Shown piece after piece: positions 18,835 to 33,302 of a stretch of DNA of 64,000 nucleotides; the first letter of the stretch is position 1, and the number at the start of each line of letters is the position of its first letter. Under the pieces are notes generated by a model. The model saw nothing but the letters and a program-made list of their open reading frames with translations. It was not told the DNA's origin and did not search any database. The stretch is taken from NCBI RefSeq assembly GCF_001042475.2, contig NZ_LECW02000020.1, positions 124,001-188,000 on the forward strand. The letters are read 5' to 3'. The stretch comes from Bacillus glycinifermentans (GTDB lineage Bacteria > Bacillota > Bacilli > Bacillales > Bacillaceae). The position numbers and the translations under genes are program-made.

Positions 18835-18882
18835 AAAAAAATCAGCCGGCAAAGCTGTCTGGAACAGACGCTGCCGGCTGAT
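18835..18882 (-). terminator. Terminator after the beta-propeller protein gene
   Basis: Long minus-strand stem ATCAGCCGGCAG / TTGCCGGCTGAT followed by seven T, eight bases beyond the stop at 18891. Confidence 0.88.
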
Positions 18883-18890
18883 GTCCGCCT

Positions 18891-19913
18891 TTAATTCAGA
18901 ACGGTAAAACCATTGATGATTCCGTTTGATTGTTCCCATTCTTTGCTCACTTTTTTTGTATCCCTATCATAGGCGAAAATCGTTCGTACGTTTGCTTCGT
19001 TTCCCGCGTCATCTTTCAGAATCTTTGCTCCCTTTGCTTCAGCAAGGAAATAGATCGTTTTCCCGTCTTTTGAAAACTGCGGCTCGGCCGAGTCGATCAA
19101 TGTGAAATCGCGCCCGTCTGCAATGATCGATTGGTATTTTTTCGTCTCGAGATCCAGCTCGTAGATCGCCGTTTTTTCGCCTTCCGCATCTGTCGAGGTA
19201 AAGACGATCGTCTTTCCGTCAGGCGAAATCGCAATGTCATTGATAAATTTCGCGATCGTTTTGATTTCTTTCTCGTGTTTCTCATCGGCTAAAGAAATGC
19301 GCATATTCGTCGGTTCCGGATCGATCCCCTTGCTGTTCGCCTCATCGGTTTTCTTATAGTCTTCCGACTCGGAATAATGCAGAAGGACAGATTTGCCGCT
19401 GTTTTGATCGTATTGATAGAAGCTCACGGTCTCATCCTTGTCGCTCAGCTTTGGATAAATGACGGTAAAGGACTTCGTTTTCAGATCAAAGGACGCAAGG
19501 TGAAAATTTCGTTCTTCCGGCTGATTATAGCGCATGAACAGCTTTGAGCCGTCTTTGGACAAGCTTAGCTCGTCGACGTACTCCTTACCGGAATACAGCG
19601 TCGTTTTTTTGCCTGTTTTCAACTCAAGCTTGATGAGGCGCTTGACGCCGCTCTCGTCCGTGTTCGTATAATACAGGATATTGTGTTTCCGGTCCAATGC
19701 GGACGCAGGATAGTCCGTCATTTTTTCTTTGTGCAGCACTTTGTTATTTTTATAATAAGAGGTCATTAGCTTTTGGTCTGTCATCGATACGAGCAGGTCC
19801 GGACGATCAGACTGTGTTTGCTCCTTTTCCGGAGCCGAAAAATGGATGATTGCAAAAATACCGGCAGCCAGTACGATTGCCGCCGCTACAATGATCGTAA
19901 TAATTTTTTTCAT
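18891..19913 (-). CDS. Membrane-anchored TolB-like beta-propeller protein
   Basis: A 340-residue protein with one N-terminal membrane helix (residues 4-25) and no lipobox, so it is likely anchored with the rest outside the cell. The body has repeated PD40/TolB-type blades such as LSLSKDGSKLFMRY, IAISPDGKTIVFTS and PQFSKDGKTIYFLA, each with an S.DG...F pattern. This predicts a beta-propeller used for binding. No catalytic motif is seen and no function is known to me. Monocistronic. Confidence 0.72.
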   Translation of the reverse strand: MKKIITIIVAAAIVLAAGIFAIIHFSAPEKEQTQSDRPDLLVSMTDQKLMTSYYKNNKVLHKEKMTDYPASALDRKHNILYYTNTDESGVKRLIKLELKTGKKTTLYSGKEYVDELSLSKDGSKLFMRYNQPEERNFHLASFDLKTKSFTVIYPKLSDKDETVSFYQYDQNSGKSVLLHYSESEDYKKTDEANSKGIDPEPTNMRISLADEKHEKEIKTIAKFINDIAISPDGKTIVFTSTDAEGEKTAIYELDLETKKYQSIIADGRDFTLIDSAEPQFSKDGKTIYFLAEAKGAKILKDDAGNEANVRTIFAYDRDTKKVSKEWEQSNGIINGFTVLN

Positions 19914-19931
19914 ATTTTACTCTCCGCCAAT

Positions 19932-19965
19932 ATAAAGAAGCAAGAAAACCTGTTTTCTTGCTTCC
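19932..19965 (-). terminator. Terminator after the DPBB-like secreted protein gene
   Basis: Near-perfect stem GAAGCAAGAAAAC / GTTTTCTTGCTTC followed on the minus strand by TTTATA. Confidence 0.75.
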
Positions 19966-19971
19966 GTTCGT

Positions 19972-20352
19972 TTATTTTTTGTATGTATAGTGTCCGGCAA
20001 CTTTGCCTTTGCTTGTTGAATATCCTAAAGCTCTAAAGGCTTTTGGGCTTACATCCAAAACAGCGCCCGGAAGTCTGCCGACATCGTATTTATATACCGT
20101 GATGGCTTTCTTTGGTTTCGCTTTTGAATATGCTCTTATTTTCGTTCCTTTTCTCGGAACATCGAAGCCCATTTTTGTAGCACAATCCCAATGTCCCAGC
20201 CTTTTGCCGTCAGCGCCGACTTTTCCGACTCCATTATACCATGTAATATAACCGCTGACTTTTTTTGTCTTAGCGCTCGCTTCACCGCCAAAATTGAATG
20301 CAACTAGTAAACTGGCCGCTAAAACAAAAAATGAAAAGAGTATTTTCTTCAT
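19972..20352 (-). CDS. Small secreted double-psi beta-barrel-like protein
   Basis: A 126-residue secreted protein. A signal peptide (residues 1-27, KKILFSFFVLAASLLVAFNF then GEASAK) is followed by a basic domain of about 97 residues: SGYITWYNGVGKVGADGKRLG, CATKMGFDVPRKGTKIRAYS, VYKYDVGRLPGAVLDVSPKAFRALGY. The late GxxxDVSPKAFxxLGY pattern is that of RlpA/expansin-type double-psi beta barrels. Likely cell-wall associated. The start is the ATG eleven bases after GGAGG; longer frames lack a ribosome site and would hide the signal peptide. Confidence 0.72.
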   Translation of the reverse strand: MKKILFSFFVLAASLLVAFNFGGEASAKTKKVSGYITWYNGVGKVGADGKRLGHWDCATKMGFDVPRKGTKIRAYSKAKPKKAITVYKYDVGRLPGAVLDVSPKAFRALGYSTSKGKVAGHYTYKK

Positions 20353-20547
20353 AATAAAGATATCCTCCGTGAATGGGGTTTTTTTTCTGACATTCAGATT
20401 ATACCGTTTTTCAGAGACAAGCTCTTTTACAGTTTGATTACGTTTGAACGGCAAATATTACATATACTTTGCACTGAAAAGTCCGATATAAAAATTGACA
20501 CTATTATGAGTTTTGATCGTATAAAAGGAGAAAAATAGATAGACAGG

Positions 20548-20949
20548 ATGGTAAAAATGACAAAATCGAGACTTATTTTATTCAGTTTGGTCATCTCAGT
20601 CGCAGCCCTTTTCATATCGGGATGCGACGACAGCAGCGAGGAGCGTTCAAGGGAAGTGAATCAGGACAAGTCCATAAAAAAATACGACCTCGTCTGGTTT
20701 GACTATGTTAACGACAGCGAATCAGACAGCGCCCCGGAAATGAAAGTCTCCTATATGGAAAACGGCAAACAAAAAACGAAAACGTTTAAAAAATATGTTG
20801 AAAATGTTGAAGATATCGAGCAGCCATATATGAAAATCCGCGATGATAAAGCATTCATCTACAGGCCGCCGTATATGAAGTACGACCAGGAGCCCCTTGA
20901 AGGCGTAGTGAAGGATAAAGTAGAACAAAAAAGTAGTGATGGTAAATGA
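20548..20949 (+). CDS. Lipoprotein of unknown function
   Basis: A 133-residue predicted lipoprotein: signal peptide with lipobox FISGC near residue 27, then an acidic hydrophilic domain (DDSSEERSREVNQDKS, YDLVWFDYVNDSES). No family recognised. An in-frame ATG three codons later may be the true start. A TTGACA at 20495-20500 with TATAAA further on could be the promoter, though its spacing (19) is long. The stop overlaps the next start (ATGA), so the pair is translationally coupled. Confidence 0.7.
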   Translation: MVKMTKSRLILFSLVISVAALFISGCDDSSEERSREVNQDKSIKKYDLVWFDYVNDSESDSAPEMKVSYMENGKQKTKTFKKYVENVEDIEQPYMKIRDDKAFIYRPPYMKYDQEPLEGVVKDKVEQKSSDGK

Positions 20950-21527
20950 TGAAGTATTTCCGGCTGCTGATCGCGGGTCTCATGTTGGCCATGTTTTCAT
21001 GGACCGATCAGGCGGAGGCCGCAAGCGGCAACAGCTCGTCAAAGTCTTCAAGCACAGCGGTACACAGCTCCTCTTCAAAAAGCCGAACGGGCTCTGTTCA
21101 TAAAAGCGCCCGCACCTATATGAAACAAGCCGCAAGCAAGGGCTATCTGCTGAAAAGATCGACTAAAAACGGGGGGACAGCTCTCAGAAACAGTCTGCAA
21201 AAAACGCTGCCGGCAACTGCGCTGTACAAAGGAAGCATGAAGCAAACGATCGATCAAAATCCCGCGGGGGCGGCTTTCTTTAATTATTACTTTCCGTATT
21301 GGATGGTCTCCCATTCAAAAGGATTTTCCGCTGAACAAAAAAGCATGCTGCAAACTGTCGGGATAAGAGAGAAAGACATCATGCAGCCAAGAGAAAAAAG
21401 GTACTGGCTCATCATAGAAGATAAACACGGCAGCGAAAAAGCCGTTCTCGTTTCGAAACGGCAATATGACAGCGTGCACAAAGGGGATCGCATCAAAGTG
21501 GTTCATAAACGGCTGATCAGAAAATAG
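20946..21527 (+). CDS. Secreted Ser/Lys-rich protein, partner of the upstream lipoprotein
   Basis: A 193-residue protein with a signal peptide (residues 1-26, ending SWTDQAEAAS) and a Ser-rich linker (about 27-55, repeated SSSKS/SSSKSR) before a basic domain of about 130 residues containing NPAGAAFFNYYFPYWMVSHS and an SH3-like end (DRIKVVHKRLIRK). No recognised family. Overlaps the lipoprotein gene by four bases. Together they look like an exported pair at the cell surface, role unknown. Confidence 0.68.
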   Translation: MMKYFRLLIAGLMLAMFSWTDQAEAASGNSSSKSSSTAVHSSSSKSRTGSVHKSARTYMKQAASKGYLLKRSTKNGGTALRNSLQKTLPATALYKGSMKQTIDQNPAGAAFFNYYFPYWMVSHSKGFSAEQKSMLQTVGIREKDIMQPREKRYWLIIEDKHGSEKAVLVSKRQYDSVHKGDRIKVVHKRLIRK

Positions 21528-21528
21528 C

Positions 21529-21556
21529 AAAAAGCTGATGAACATCAGCTTTTTTC
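21529..21556. terminator. Bidirectional terminator
   Basis: Stem AAAAAGCTGATG / CATCAGCTTTTT serves the rightward secreted-protein operon and the leftward maltose cluster; the GNAT stop codon lies within the stem. Confidence 0.85.
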
Positions 21557-22370
21557 ATATTCATCAAACACATACGCAATCGCATCGTCAAGAGGACGGT
21601 AGCCGATTGCGGTGTGAATTTTATTGGACGTCGGGTTGTCTGCATCCGTATACAAACAGCAAAACGCGAATCCTTCGTCTAACAGTTTCCGGCTGAAAGC
21701 AGCCACGCATGATGACGCATAGCCTTTGTTTCGTTCATGTTTCGGCGTAAATACAAAGTTGACGGCAATCCCGTTTTCCGTCGGCCTCGCTTTTCGAGCC
21801 ATTGATGGCTTGCCGCGGTCTTCCCATAGGTAGACAGAAGCCGCTGCGATGTTCTCCGCCTGCTTGCGGCTCACAGCCTCAAGAAATGCATCTTCTGAAA
21901 ACGAATAAGTCCAGTCAGTAACCAATTCGAGGTCATGCTTGCTGATCCGCTTTCCTTAAATGTCCTGAACGAAAAGAAATGTCATTGACATGATCAATCC
22001 GGTACATTTTTTGCCTCATCTTGACCGCCGCACGTCTTTTCGATGCCTCGACAAAAGCTTTGGCAAGTGCGGGCCGTCCGGTTACGCCGGGCGGCCGGAT
22101 TCCCGCTTTTTCGAGATACGCTGCCAGTATCCCGGCCGCCTCAAGCCCGGATTCTTCCCCAGCCAATATCAAATCGCCGGAAGCCATCACCGCTGCGAGC
22201 TGAATCCCCTCATCGTTTTCCGCCGTCAGCAAAACGGCGTCAACATCCGGCCGCCTTTTCAAACCGTAAAGGATGCCGAGCGGCAAATTGTTGACCGCTT
22301 CATTCTCTAACAGCTTATGTTCGACCGTTTTTAAAAACTCTTCCGGAGAGCTGAATCTTTTCACATTCAC
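21545..22370 (-). pseudogene. GNAT-family N-acetyltransferase, frameshifted
   Basis: Frame 1 (22370-21933, GTG start ten bases after AAGGAG) gives 145 residues, beginning NVKRFSSPEEFLKTVEHKLL and ending FRSGHLRKADQQA. Frame 2 continues without a gap as ISKHDLELVTDWTYSFSEDAF and ends at 21545 with the GNAT acetyl-CoA loop region FTPKHERNKGYASSCVAAFS. Joined they make a normal two-part GNAT protein of about 280 residues. Losing one base (or gaining two) near 21940-21950 restores it. It follows pgcM closely and may be the last gene of the maltose operon. Substrate unknown. Confidence 0.75.
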
Positions 22371-22376
22371 GCTCGA

Positions 22377-27015
<4,639 letters not shown>

Positions 27016-27038
<23 letters not shown>

Positions 27039-27876
27039 GGTTTCCTCCTGAGTGTAGATTTCGGGTTTTCCACAAGCGTCCGCATGCAAGCGAGATCATC
27101 AAGATGACGCCGCACGTATCGATCAACAGCACGATGATAAAGTCAAAGTGAATCAGCCCGGCTAATGCTGCAGCAAATACCGGAATGGCTGAACAGCTTA
27201 CAGCTAGAGCGGCTGCTTCTTTGAATGACGCAATACCGGTCATTTTTGATCGTTTTGTGATCCATAAACCCCCGGCAAGAATCCCCGATAAAAACAACCG
27301 GCTTATCAAAATCACCGAAAATGCCAGCAGCATGATCATCGGCTTATACTGGGCAAGCCACAATTCGCCGATCATATTTTCCAAATCGTACAGATTCAAA
27401 TCTTTCACGTCCCTTTTGCCATAACGGACGGAAAAACCGGTGCCGTTTTGATCGCTGATGATCAGGCGATCAGGCTGGAAGATGATCGCGTTATCATAGC
27501 CGTTAACGTGAAGATGCCCGTTTTCACCGCTTGTCTTAAACCGATGCTTCAGATCGACCGCCAGCAATGTCCGTCCCTCCACCTGATTAAAGCCGGTTTC
27601 CTCTCCTGTCAGCTTTCCGTTTTTCAATTGATAGCCCTTTAGCCGCTCGGCAAAGCGGTCATTGACATCTTGGATCGCTGACGGCAAAAAAGATCTGACA
27701 TTGAAGCGCTCGAGCTTCGCAAACGAAATGGCGAACGGCGCCATCAGGCAAGCCGTCAAAAAACTAAACAGAAACAAGATATGCAGCCAGCTGAATGTCC
27801 TCCTGCAGCGGCAGGCGCCGGATGGAGACGCCGCAGCTTTAAGGAAGCGGATGATAAAGCGGTCATGTTTCCCCAT
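27016..27876 (-). CDS. yvdJ: YvdJ, DUF1189 membrane protein
   Basis: A 286-residue membrane protein. One membrane helix near residues 28-50, an extracytoplasmic domain to about 175 ([31 protein letters not shown]), then three C-terminal helices. The layout fits DUF1189 (YvdJ in the B. subtilis maltodextrin operon). Role in uptake is unproven; it may help the permease. Its end overlaps the phosphorylase start by 23 bases. Confidence 0.82.
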
Positions 27877-27880
27877 GGAT

Positions 27881-28732
27881 CTATCCCTTCGTTCCGCCGG
27901 TTGTCAAACCGGACACAAAGTTTTTTTGCAGAATAAAGAACAAGACGCAGATCGGCAGTGCTGCAAGGATCGCTCCGGCTGCAAACAGGGCGACTTTTTG
28001 CTGCTGCGGGTTCGATATGAACGACTGCAAGCCGACGGCGATGGTCATTCTTTCCGGCGAACGAAGCAGAAACTTCGCCAGCAAATAGTCCCCGAACGGG
28101 CCCATAAACGCCCAGAGCGCCTGCACCGCAAGCATCGGTTTGACCAGCGGCAGGACAACCGAGGCGAAAATCCTGAGATGCCCTGCTCCGTCGATCCGCG
28201 CCGCTTCATCGATTTCTCTCGGTACGGTATCAAAATAGCCTTTCATCAGCCACGTGTTCATCGGAATCCCTCCGCCGATATAGATCGCTGTTAAAAACCA
28301 GAATTGATCAAGGGCTCCTATCAGCATGGCGAGGACATAAAAAGCGGTCAGCGCCGCCATCGTCGGCACCATTTGAATGATTAAAAAGAAGACAAGGCTT
28401 TGTTTTCTGCCGGCAAACCGATAGCGGCTGTAAGCATAGCCGGCAATCGTCACGACGGCCACCTGCAGCACCATGACCGACAGGGCGATGACAAGTGTGT
28501 TGCCGTACCAATGAAGATAAAGCGTTTCTTCAAACAGCCGCCTAAAATGATCTAAAGTCCAGGAGCCCGAAAAATCGAGCCGAAAAGCCGCGACATTTCC
28601 GACGCGAAATGCAGATGAGGCCGTGATCAGCAACGGATAGATAATCACAACGCTTAAAAGGATCAAAAACAAATAGGTGAAGATTTTATTGAGAATCATT
28701 GCACGCCGTGCGTTTTCAAACATCCCTTTCAT
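27881..28732 (-). CDS. mdxG: MdxG (MalD), maltodextrin ABC transporter permease
   Basis: One of two inner-membrane subunits of the maltodextrin importer. 283 residues, six membrane segments, and the EAA loop [27 protein letters not shown] near residues 175-200, which contacts the ATPase (in B. subtilis the shared MsmX). Ribosome site GAGGTGATGTAG. Adjacent to mdxF with no spacing. Confidence 0.93.
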   Translation of the reverse strand: MKGMFENARRAMILNKIFTYLFLILLSVVIIYPLLITASSAFRVGNVAAFRLDFSGSWTLDHFRRLFEETLYLHWYGNTLVIALSVMVLQVAVVTIAGYAYSRYRFAGRKQSLVFFLIIQMVPTMAALTAFYVLAMLIGALDQFWFLTAIYIGGGIPMNTWLMKGYFDTVPREIDEAARIDGAGHLRIFASVVLPLVKPMLAVQALWAFMGPFGDYLLAKFLLRSPERMTIAVGLQSFISNPQQQKVALFAAGAILAALPICVLFFILQKNFVSGLTTGGTKG

Positions 28733-30040
28733 CTACATCACCTCCTCATTGCCAAAAGCATTCGATTTCTTGAAAGCGATCAGGGAAACGCCAATGACAA
28801 TGAAAGAAATCAACAGCGTGACGGCAGCGGCGACCGAGTACTGCGGCGATGTGCCTGTCGTGAGCTTATAGATCCAGGAAATTAAAATATCGGTTGACCC
28901 CGCGCCGGCTCCCGCACTGCCCGGTCCCCCCTCATTGAATAAGTAGATGATCGAGAAATTATTGAAATTAAAGGTATACTGGGTAATCATCACGGGGGCT
29001 GTCGCAAATAAAATCATCGGCAATGTAATATGCCGAAAGCGCTGAATAAAAGTCGCCCCGTCAATCTTTGCCGCTTCGTACAGCTCGCCCGGAATCGCCT
29101 GAAGCACTCCCGTTACCATGACATAAATGTACGGAAACCCGAGCCATGTCTGAATCATAATGAGGGCCGTCTTCGTCCAAAACGGATCGGTCTTCCACGG
29201 GATTGCGGACAGCTCCACAAACGGCAGATGATTCAACAACGGAATCACCTGCGTGTTCATGGCTCCTGCGCTGTCGTTGAAGATGTTGGCAAAGCTCATA
29301 ATCGTAATAAAAGCCGGAACCGCCCACGGCAGCAAGAAAATCATTCGGAAGGCCCGTTTGCCTTTAATAAAGTCCTGATTGACGATAAGCGCCGTCACGA
29401 TGCCCAGAACGATTTGCAGCGTTGTCGCACAGATCGTCCAGACGACCGTCCAGGTGAATACATCAGCAAATGTGTCCCGGTAGGAACCGAGAAAGAATAT
29501 ATTCAAGAAGTTTTTAAATCCGACCCAGTCAATGAGGCTGCCGGGCGGAATATGATAAAAATCGTAGTTTGTAAAAGCGATAAACAGCGTCACCAAAACC
29601 GGGAATATAATGACAAATATCATCATGATGTAGGCCGGCAGCGTAAATAAATACGGAAACCCCTGATCCCACGCATTTTTGATCATATCCCCGGCCGTCC
29701 TGTTAATCTTCAGGCCCGCCGCTTTCATCACGGCGGTCTTCTGTGCATCGTAAATCGCAAAGGCCCAAAACATCAAAAACATCAGCGTCACAATCAGTTG
29801 CAGCGTGCCTTCTATCAGCAGAAACAGCGAGTGGTCCTCTCCGGGAGCGCTTCCCAAAGTGATCAAACCGGCAAGCGCGCGAATGCCGAACACGCCTAAT
29901 TCACAAGCAAACAATCCTGTGATGACGAAAAAAAGAACCCCTTTTGAAAATTGACGGTTCGCGATCTGCCCGGCCCCTGGAATGATCGATAAAAGCACCG
30001 CTTTTCGGCGCTGTTTTGCAAGTGTTTGGTCTTTATTCAT
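28733..30040 (-). CDS. mdxF: MdxF (MalC), maltodextrin ABC transporter permease
   Basis: Second permease subunit, partner of MdxG. 435 residues with about eight membrane segments, including two extra N-terminal ones that mark the MalF-like type. EAA loop ELYEAAKIDGATFIQRFRHITLP near residue 330. Only the binding-protein gene mdxE separates it from the operon promoter. No ATPase gene lies in the cluster, as in B. subtilis. Confidence 0.93.
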   Translation of the reverse strand: MNKDQTLAKQRRKAVLLSIIPGAGQIANRQFSKGVLFFVITGLFACELGVFGIRALAGLITLGSAPGEDHSLFLLIEGTLQLIVTLMFLMFWAFAIYDAQKTAVMKAAGLKINRTAGDMIKNAWDQGFPYLFTLPAYIMMIFVIIFPVLVTLFIAFTNYDFYHIPPGSLIDWVGFKNFLNIFFLGSYRDTFADVFTWTVVWTICATTLQIVLGIVTALIVNQDFIKGKRAFRMIFLLPWAVPAFITIMSFANIFNDSAGAMNTQVIPLLNHLPFVELSAIPWKTDPFWTKTALIMIQTWLGFPYIYVMVTGVLQAIPGELYEAAKIDGATFIQRFRHITLPMILFATAPVMITQYTFNFNNFSIIYLFNEGGPGSAGAGAGSTDILISWIYKLTTGTSPQYSVAAAVTLLISFIVIGVSLIAFKKSNAFGNEEVM

Positions 30041-30082
30041 GTTTTCCCGCCCTCTTTTTCTTCCGGACGCTTACCCGCCGTT

Positions 30083-31334
30083 TTATTTCGTATACTTTTC
30101 CTTAATATTTTCTTTGATGACACCTGCAGCATCATCCGCTGATTGCTGTGCTGATTTTTTTCCTGACGCTGCATCAAAAATCAAACTTTCCGCGCCTGTC
30201 CATACTTCGGCCATTTCCGGAATATTCGGAGTCGGAGTTGCGGTCTCATATTGTTTAATGACGGCAGACGTCAGCTCATCCTTTTGCTTGTCCGCCTTTT
30301 TCCTTGCAGCCAAGTTGGCCGGAACTTCGTTTGTCTCCTCATAAAAATGGTAAGCATTTTGATCGTTTAGCATATTCAAGCCATTTTTTCGCGAGTTCGG
30401 GTTCTTTTGTATATTTAGATGCCACCCAGCCTTTACCGCCGGCGAACGGAGCGTACTCTTTTCCATTCGGCAATGCCGGTATTTTGGCTGCCCCGTAGTT
30501 CACCCCGGCTTCCTTATAGTTTGAAGCTGACCAAGGCCCTCCTATCACAGCCCCTGCTTTGCCGTCCATAAACGTTTGCTGAATAAAATCGTCGGCGCTT
30601 GAGTTGTCCTGCATGCCTTTCGGCCAATATTCCTTAAACCATTTCCCCGCATATTCCACCGCTTCTACAGCTCCTTTGCTGTTGAGCCCGATGTCTTTGG
30701 AATCTGTGCCGTCTTTGCCGAATACATAGCCGCCGTAGCCGGCCAGCAAACCGTACGACATGTAAAAATCGGTCCATTTTGCCAAAAAGGCTGTTGATTT
30801 TCCTTTTTCAGAGGAAAAGGAAAACCGCGGATCTTTCGTTAAATCCTCAAGGTCTTGAAACGTTTTCGGCGGAGCTTTCAGCAGATCTTTGTTGTAATAC
30901 AAGACGAGTGTTTCGATGACTAAAGGCATCCCGTACACTTTGCCGGCAATGGTCACCTGCCGCATTTCTTTATCGCCGAAGCTTTTTGTATCAGACGGTT
31001 CGATGTCAAGCAGATGCCCCTGTTGGCCCAAGCCGCCGATGCGGTCGTATGCGGCAAGCATGACATCAGGCCCATTTCCTGCCGGGCCGTCAAGAGGAAG
31101 CGCTTCCAACTGATCGAACATCGGTTTTTCGACAATTTTTATTGTTGTATTGTTTTCTTTTTCAAAATCCGCTTTGATGCTTTCGACGTAATCTTTATAC
31201 GTTTCTTCAACAGACACGGTCAGCACTTTTTTTCCGTCAGCCCCCGCCGCATCCTTCGAACCTGAACAAGCCGCAAGAGTAAAGACAAGAACTGACGCAA
31301 ACAATAATGCCAAACCTTTTTTTACATGTGCCAT
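30083..31334 (-). pseudogene. mdxE: MdxE, maltodextrin-binding lipoprotein, frameshifted
   Basis: Extracellular lipid-anchored binding protein of the MdxEFG importer. The first frame starts at 31334 after GAAGGGGG, with signal peptide and lipobox LAACS, and has the MalE-like stretches FDQLEALPLDGPAGNGPDVM and GKAGAVIGGPWSASNYKEAG; it stops at 30339 after WLEYAKRSKCLPFL. The next frame carries the correct end, NDQNAYHFYEETNEVPANL to IKEKYTK at 30083. Removing one base from the three T at 30366-30368 restores an open protein of about 416 residues. With the permease and enzymes intact this may be a sequence error; if real, uptake by this route is impaired. Confidence 0.88.
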
Positions 31335-31367
31335 CTTTTTTCCCCCTTCTATCAAGAATCTGTCATC

Positions 31368-31423
31368 ATTGTAATCCTCGATAGAAAACGGTTACAACAG
31401 CTTTCGGATTGTTACCGGTAACA
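31368..31423 (-). promoter_or_regulatory. mdxE promoter with cre-like site and MdxR-type palindrome
   Basis: -10 TACAAT (31373-31368) and -35 TTGTAA (31397-31392), spacer 18. A cre-like sequence TGTAACCGTTTTCT overlaps the -35 (one mismatch to the CcpA consensus), which would give glucose repression. Upstream is the perfect 14-bp palindrome TGTTACCGGTAACA (31410-31423), repeated with one change before yvdF, so it is the likely site of the LacI-type regulator MdxR. Confidence 0.7.
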
Positions 31424-31426
31424 GAA

Positions 31427-33187
31427 TTACACTGCGCCCAAAATAAAAAACTCCCCCGGATGAATGTCAATCACATCTGTATGGTGAAGCGGCTTTTCTG
31501 TCCACGCATCGTATATTTTTTGATGCGCTTCGACATCATCCTGCAAACTGATGCGGCGGACTTCGCTCCCCTGATGAAAGAAAAAAATAAGTTTTTTGTC
31601 CCCGTCAACCCGCGAAAAACTGATAAAGTTCCGCTGATCATCCAGCACGTTCCACTCGAGGCGCCCGTAAGTGAATAACGCATTCTCCCGTTTGCGCAAT
31701 GCGATCAGCCGCTTCATAAACGCAAGCATTTCTTTGTTTTGCTTGTCTTCTTCCCACACCATGCACTTCCGGCACAATGGATCATGTCCGCCGTCAAGCC
31801 CGATTTCCGTCCCGTAATAGATGCACGGAGAACCTGTCTGGGCAAACATAAAGGCCAATAAAGACCGCACCTTTTTCTCATCATGGCGGCACCTGGTCAA
31901 AATCCGTCCTGTATCGTGGCTGTCGAGCAAATTAAACATCGCTTCATTGACCTGCTGCATCCCGTTCATCAAATGCGCGTTTATACGGTGTGCCATTTCC
32001 GATGGAAGTATCGCCCGGTCCGCAAAATAGGCAATCATCGGCTCTGTGAACGGATAATTCATCACCGCATGAAATTCGTCTCCTCTAAGCCAAGGTTCGG
32101 CTGAATGCCAGATTTCCCCCAAAATATACACGTCCGGCTTTTCGGCAGATACGGCTTTCCTGAATGTCTTCCAAAAAGCGTGATCGACTTCATTTGCCAC
32201 GTCTAAACGCCAGCCGTCAATGTCAAATTCGCGGATCCAGTACAGCGCAATATCAAGCAAATACGACTGAACATCCGGATTGGCGGTATTGAGCTTCGGC
32301 ATGTCGGGCGTAAACGCAAACGTATCATAACGGCCTTCTTCGACGGGAAAAGAATGAATATGGAACCAATCTTTATAGCGTGATCGTTCGCCGTTTTTCA
32401 CGACGTCCTGCCACTGCGGCGAAGCGCTGCCGATATGGTTGAAAACGGCATCAAGCATGATTCTCATCCCCCGGCGGTGAAGCTCATCGACCAACGTACG
32501 GAAAAGCTCCGGATCCCCGAAATGCGGATCGATGGAATAGTAATCCAACGTGTCGTATTTATGGTTGGAAGGCGCGGAAAAGATCGGCGTCAAATAGATT
32601 CCGCTAACCCCCAGGTCCTCCAAATAATCGAGCTTGTCGATGATCCCCTGCAAATCCCCGCCGAAAAAATCGTGTACACCCGGGTCCTTGCTTCCCCAGG
32701 GCAAAGCATTTTCCGGTGACAGGTCTTCTCTGCCGTTTGCAAAACGCTCCGGAAAAATTTGATACCAAATCGTTGATTTGACCCATTCGGGTGCTTGAAA
32801 CGCATCAACTTCATGAACAAACGGAAATTTAAAATAATGGTGAATCGCCGCCAGCGTTTTTTCGTTATACGGACAGGTGCCCGAGCTTCCGTAAAAAACA
32901 TCCTCCTGACCGGCGCCTCTTAAAGCAAAAGCGTATTGGAGCCGTCTATGCGGCGGCACCACTTCAATAAACCAGTAATCATGCGCTTCTGTTGCGGCGA
33001 TTTTTTTCATCTGCTGCTCTGCTTTCAGCCACCTGCCGTCCTTAGCATATTCGTAAGGATCTCCCCAGATCAATCGGACTTCATCGGCATCGCCTTTTTT
33101 CGTGCGGATCTTGATATGCAGTGTCCTCCCGTCATAAGGGTAGGCATAGGAGCTGAAAGGCTGATGATATATTGCTGCATATTCCAT
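31427..33187 (-). CDS. yvdF: YvdF, neopullulanase/cyclomaltodextrinase-type enzyme (GH13_20)
   Basis: Intracellular maltogenic amylase-type enzyme breaking maltodextrins and cyclodextrins to maltose. 586 residues, no signal peptide. N-terminal beta domain (CBM34-like, about 1-125), then the GH13 barrel: MLDAVFNHIG near 240, GWRLDVANEVDH with the nucleophile near 325, LGEIWHS near 355 and LDSHDTGR near 418. The GIYLTPIFSAPSNHKYDT and HDFFGGDLQGIIDKLDYL stretches are typical of GH13_20. First gene of the operon after its own promoter. Confidence 0.92.
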   Translation of the reverse strand: MEYAAIYHQPFSSYAYPYDGRTLHIKIRTKKGDADEVRLIWGDPYEYAKDGRWLKAEQQMKKIAATEAHDYWFIEVVPPHRRLQYAFALRGAGQEDVFYGSSGTCPYNEKTLAAIHHYFKFPFVHEVDAFQAPEWVKSTIWYQIFPERFANGREDLSPENALPWGSKDPGVHDFFGGDLQGIIDKLDYLEDLGVSGIYLTPIFSAPSNHKYDTLDYYSIDPHFGDPELFRTLVDELHRRGMRIMLDAVFNHIGSASPQWQDVVKNGERSRYKDWFHIHSFPVEEGRYDTFAFTPDMPKLNTANPDVQSYLLDIALYWIREFDIDGWRLDVANEVDHAFWKTFRKAVSAEKPDVYILGEIWHSAEPWLRGDEFHAVMNYPFTEPMIAYFADRAILPSEMAHRINAHLMNGMQQVNEAMFNLLDSHDTGRILTRCRHDEKKVRSLLAFMFAQTGSPCIYYGTEIGLDGGHDPLCRKCMVWEEDKQNKEMLAFMKRLIALRKRENALFTYGRLEWNVLDDQRNFISFSRVDGDKKLIFFFHQGSEVRRISLQDDVEAHQKIYDAWTEKPLHHTDVIDIHPGEFFILGAV

Positions 33188-33236
33188 TCGTTTTCCTCCT
33201 TTTCATTTCCGGTTTATGCTGACCGGCTACACGTTG

Positions 33237-33291
33237 AAATTATCATGCCGAATTCAGAGGAACAATCTTTTTCATCCTGTTAACGGTAACA
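33237..33291 (-). promoter_or_regulatory. yvdF promoter with MdxR-type palindrome
   Basis: -35 TTGTTC (33265-33260) and -10 TAATTT (33242-33237), spacer 17. The 14-base site TGTTAACGGTAACA (33278-33291) lies 12 bases upstream of the -35, differing at one base from the perfect palindrome before mdxE. A position just upstream of the -35 suits an activator. Confidence 0.6.
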
Positions 33292-33302
33292 GAATCATGC
33301 TC

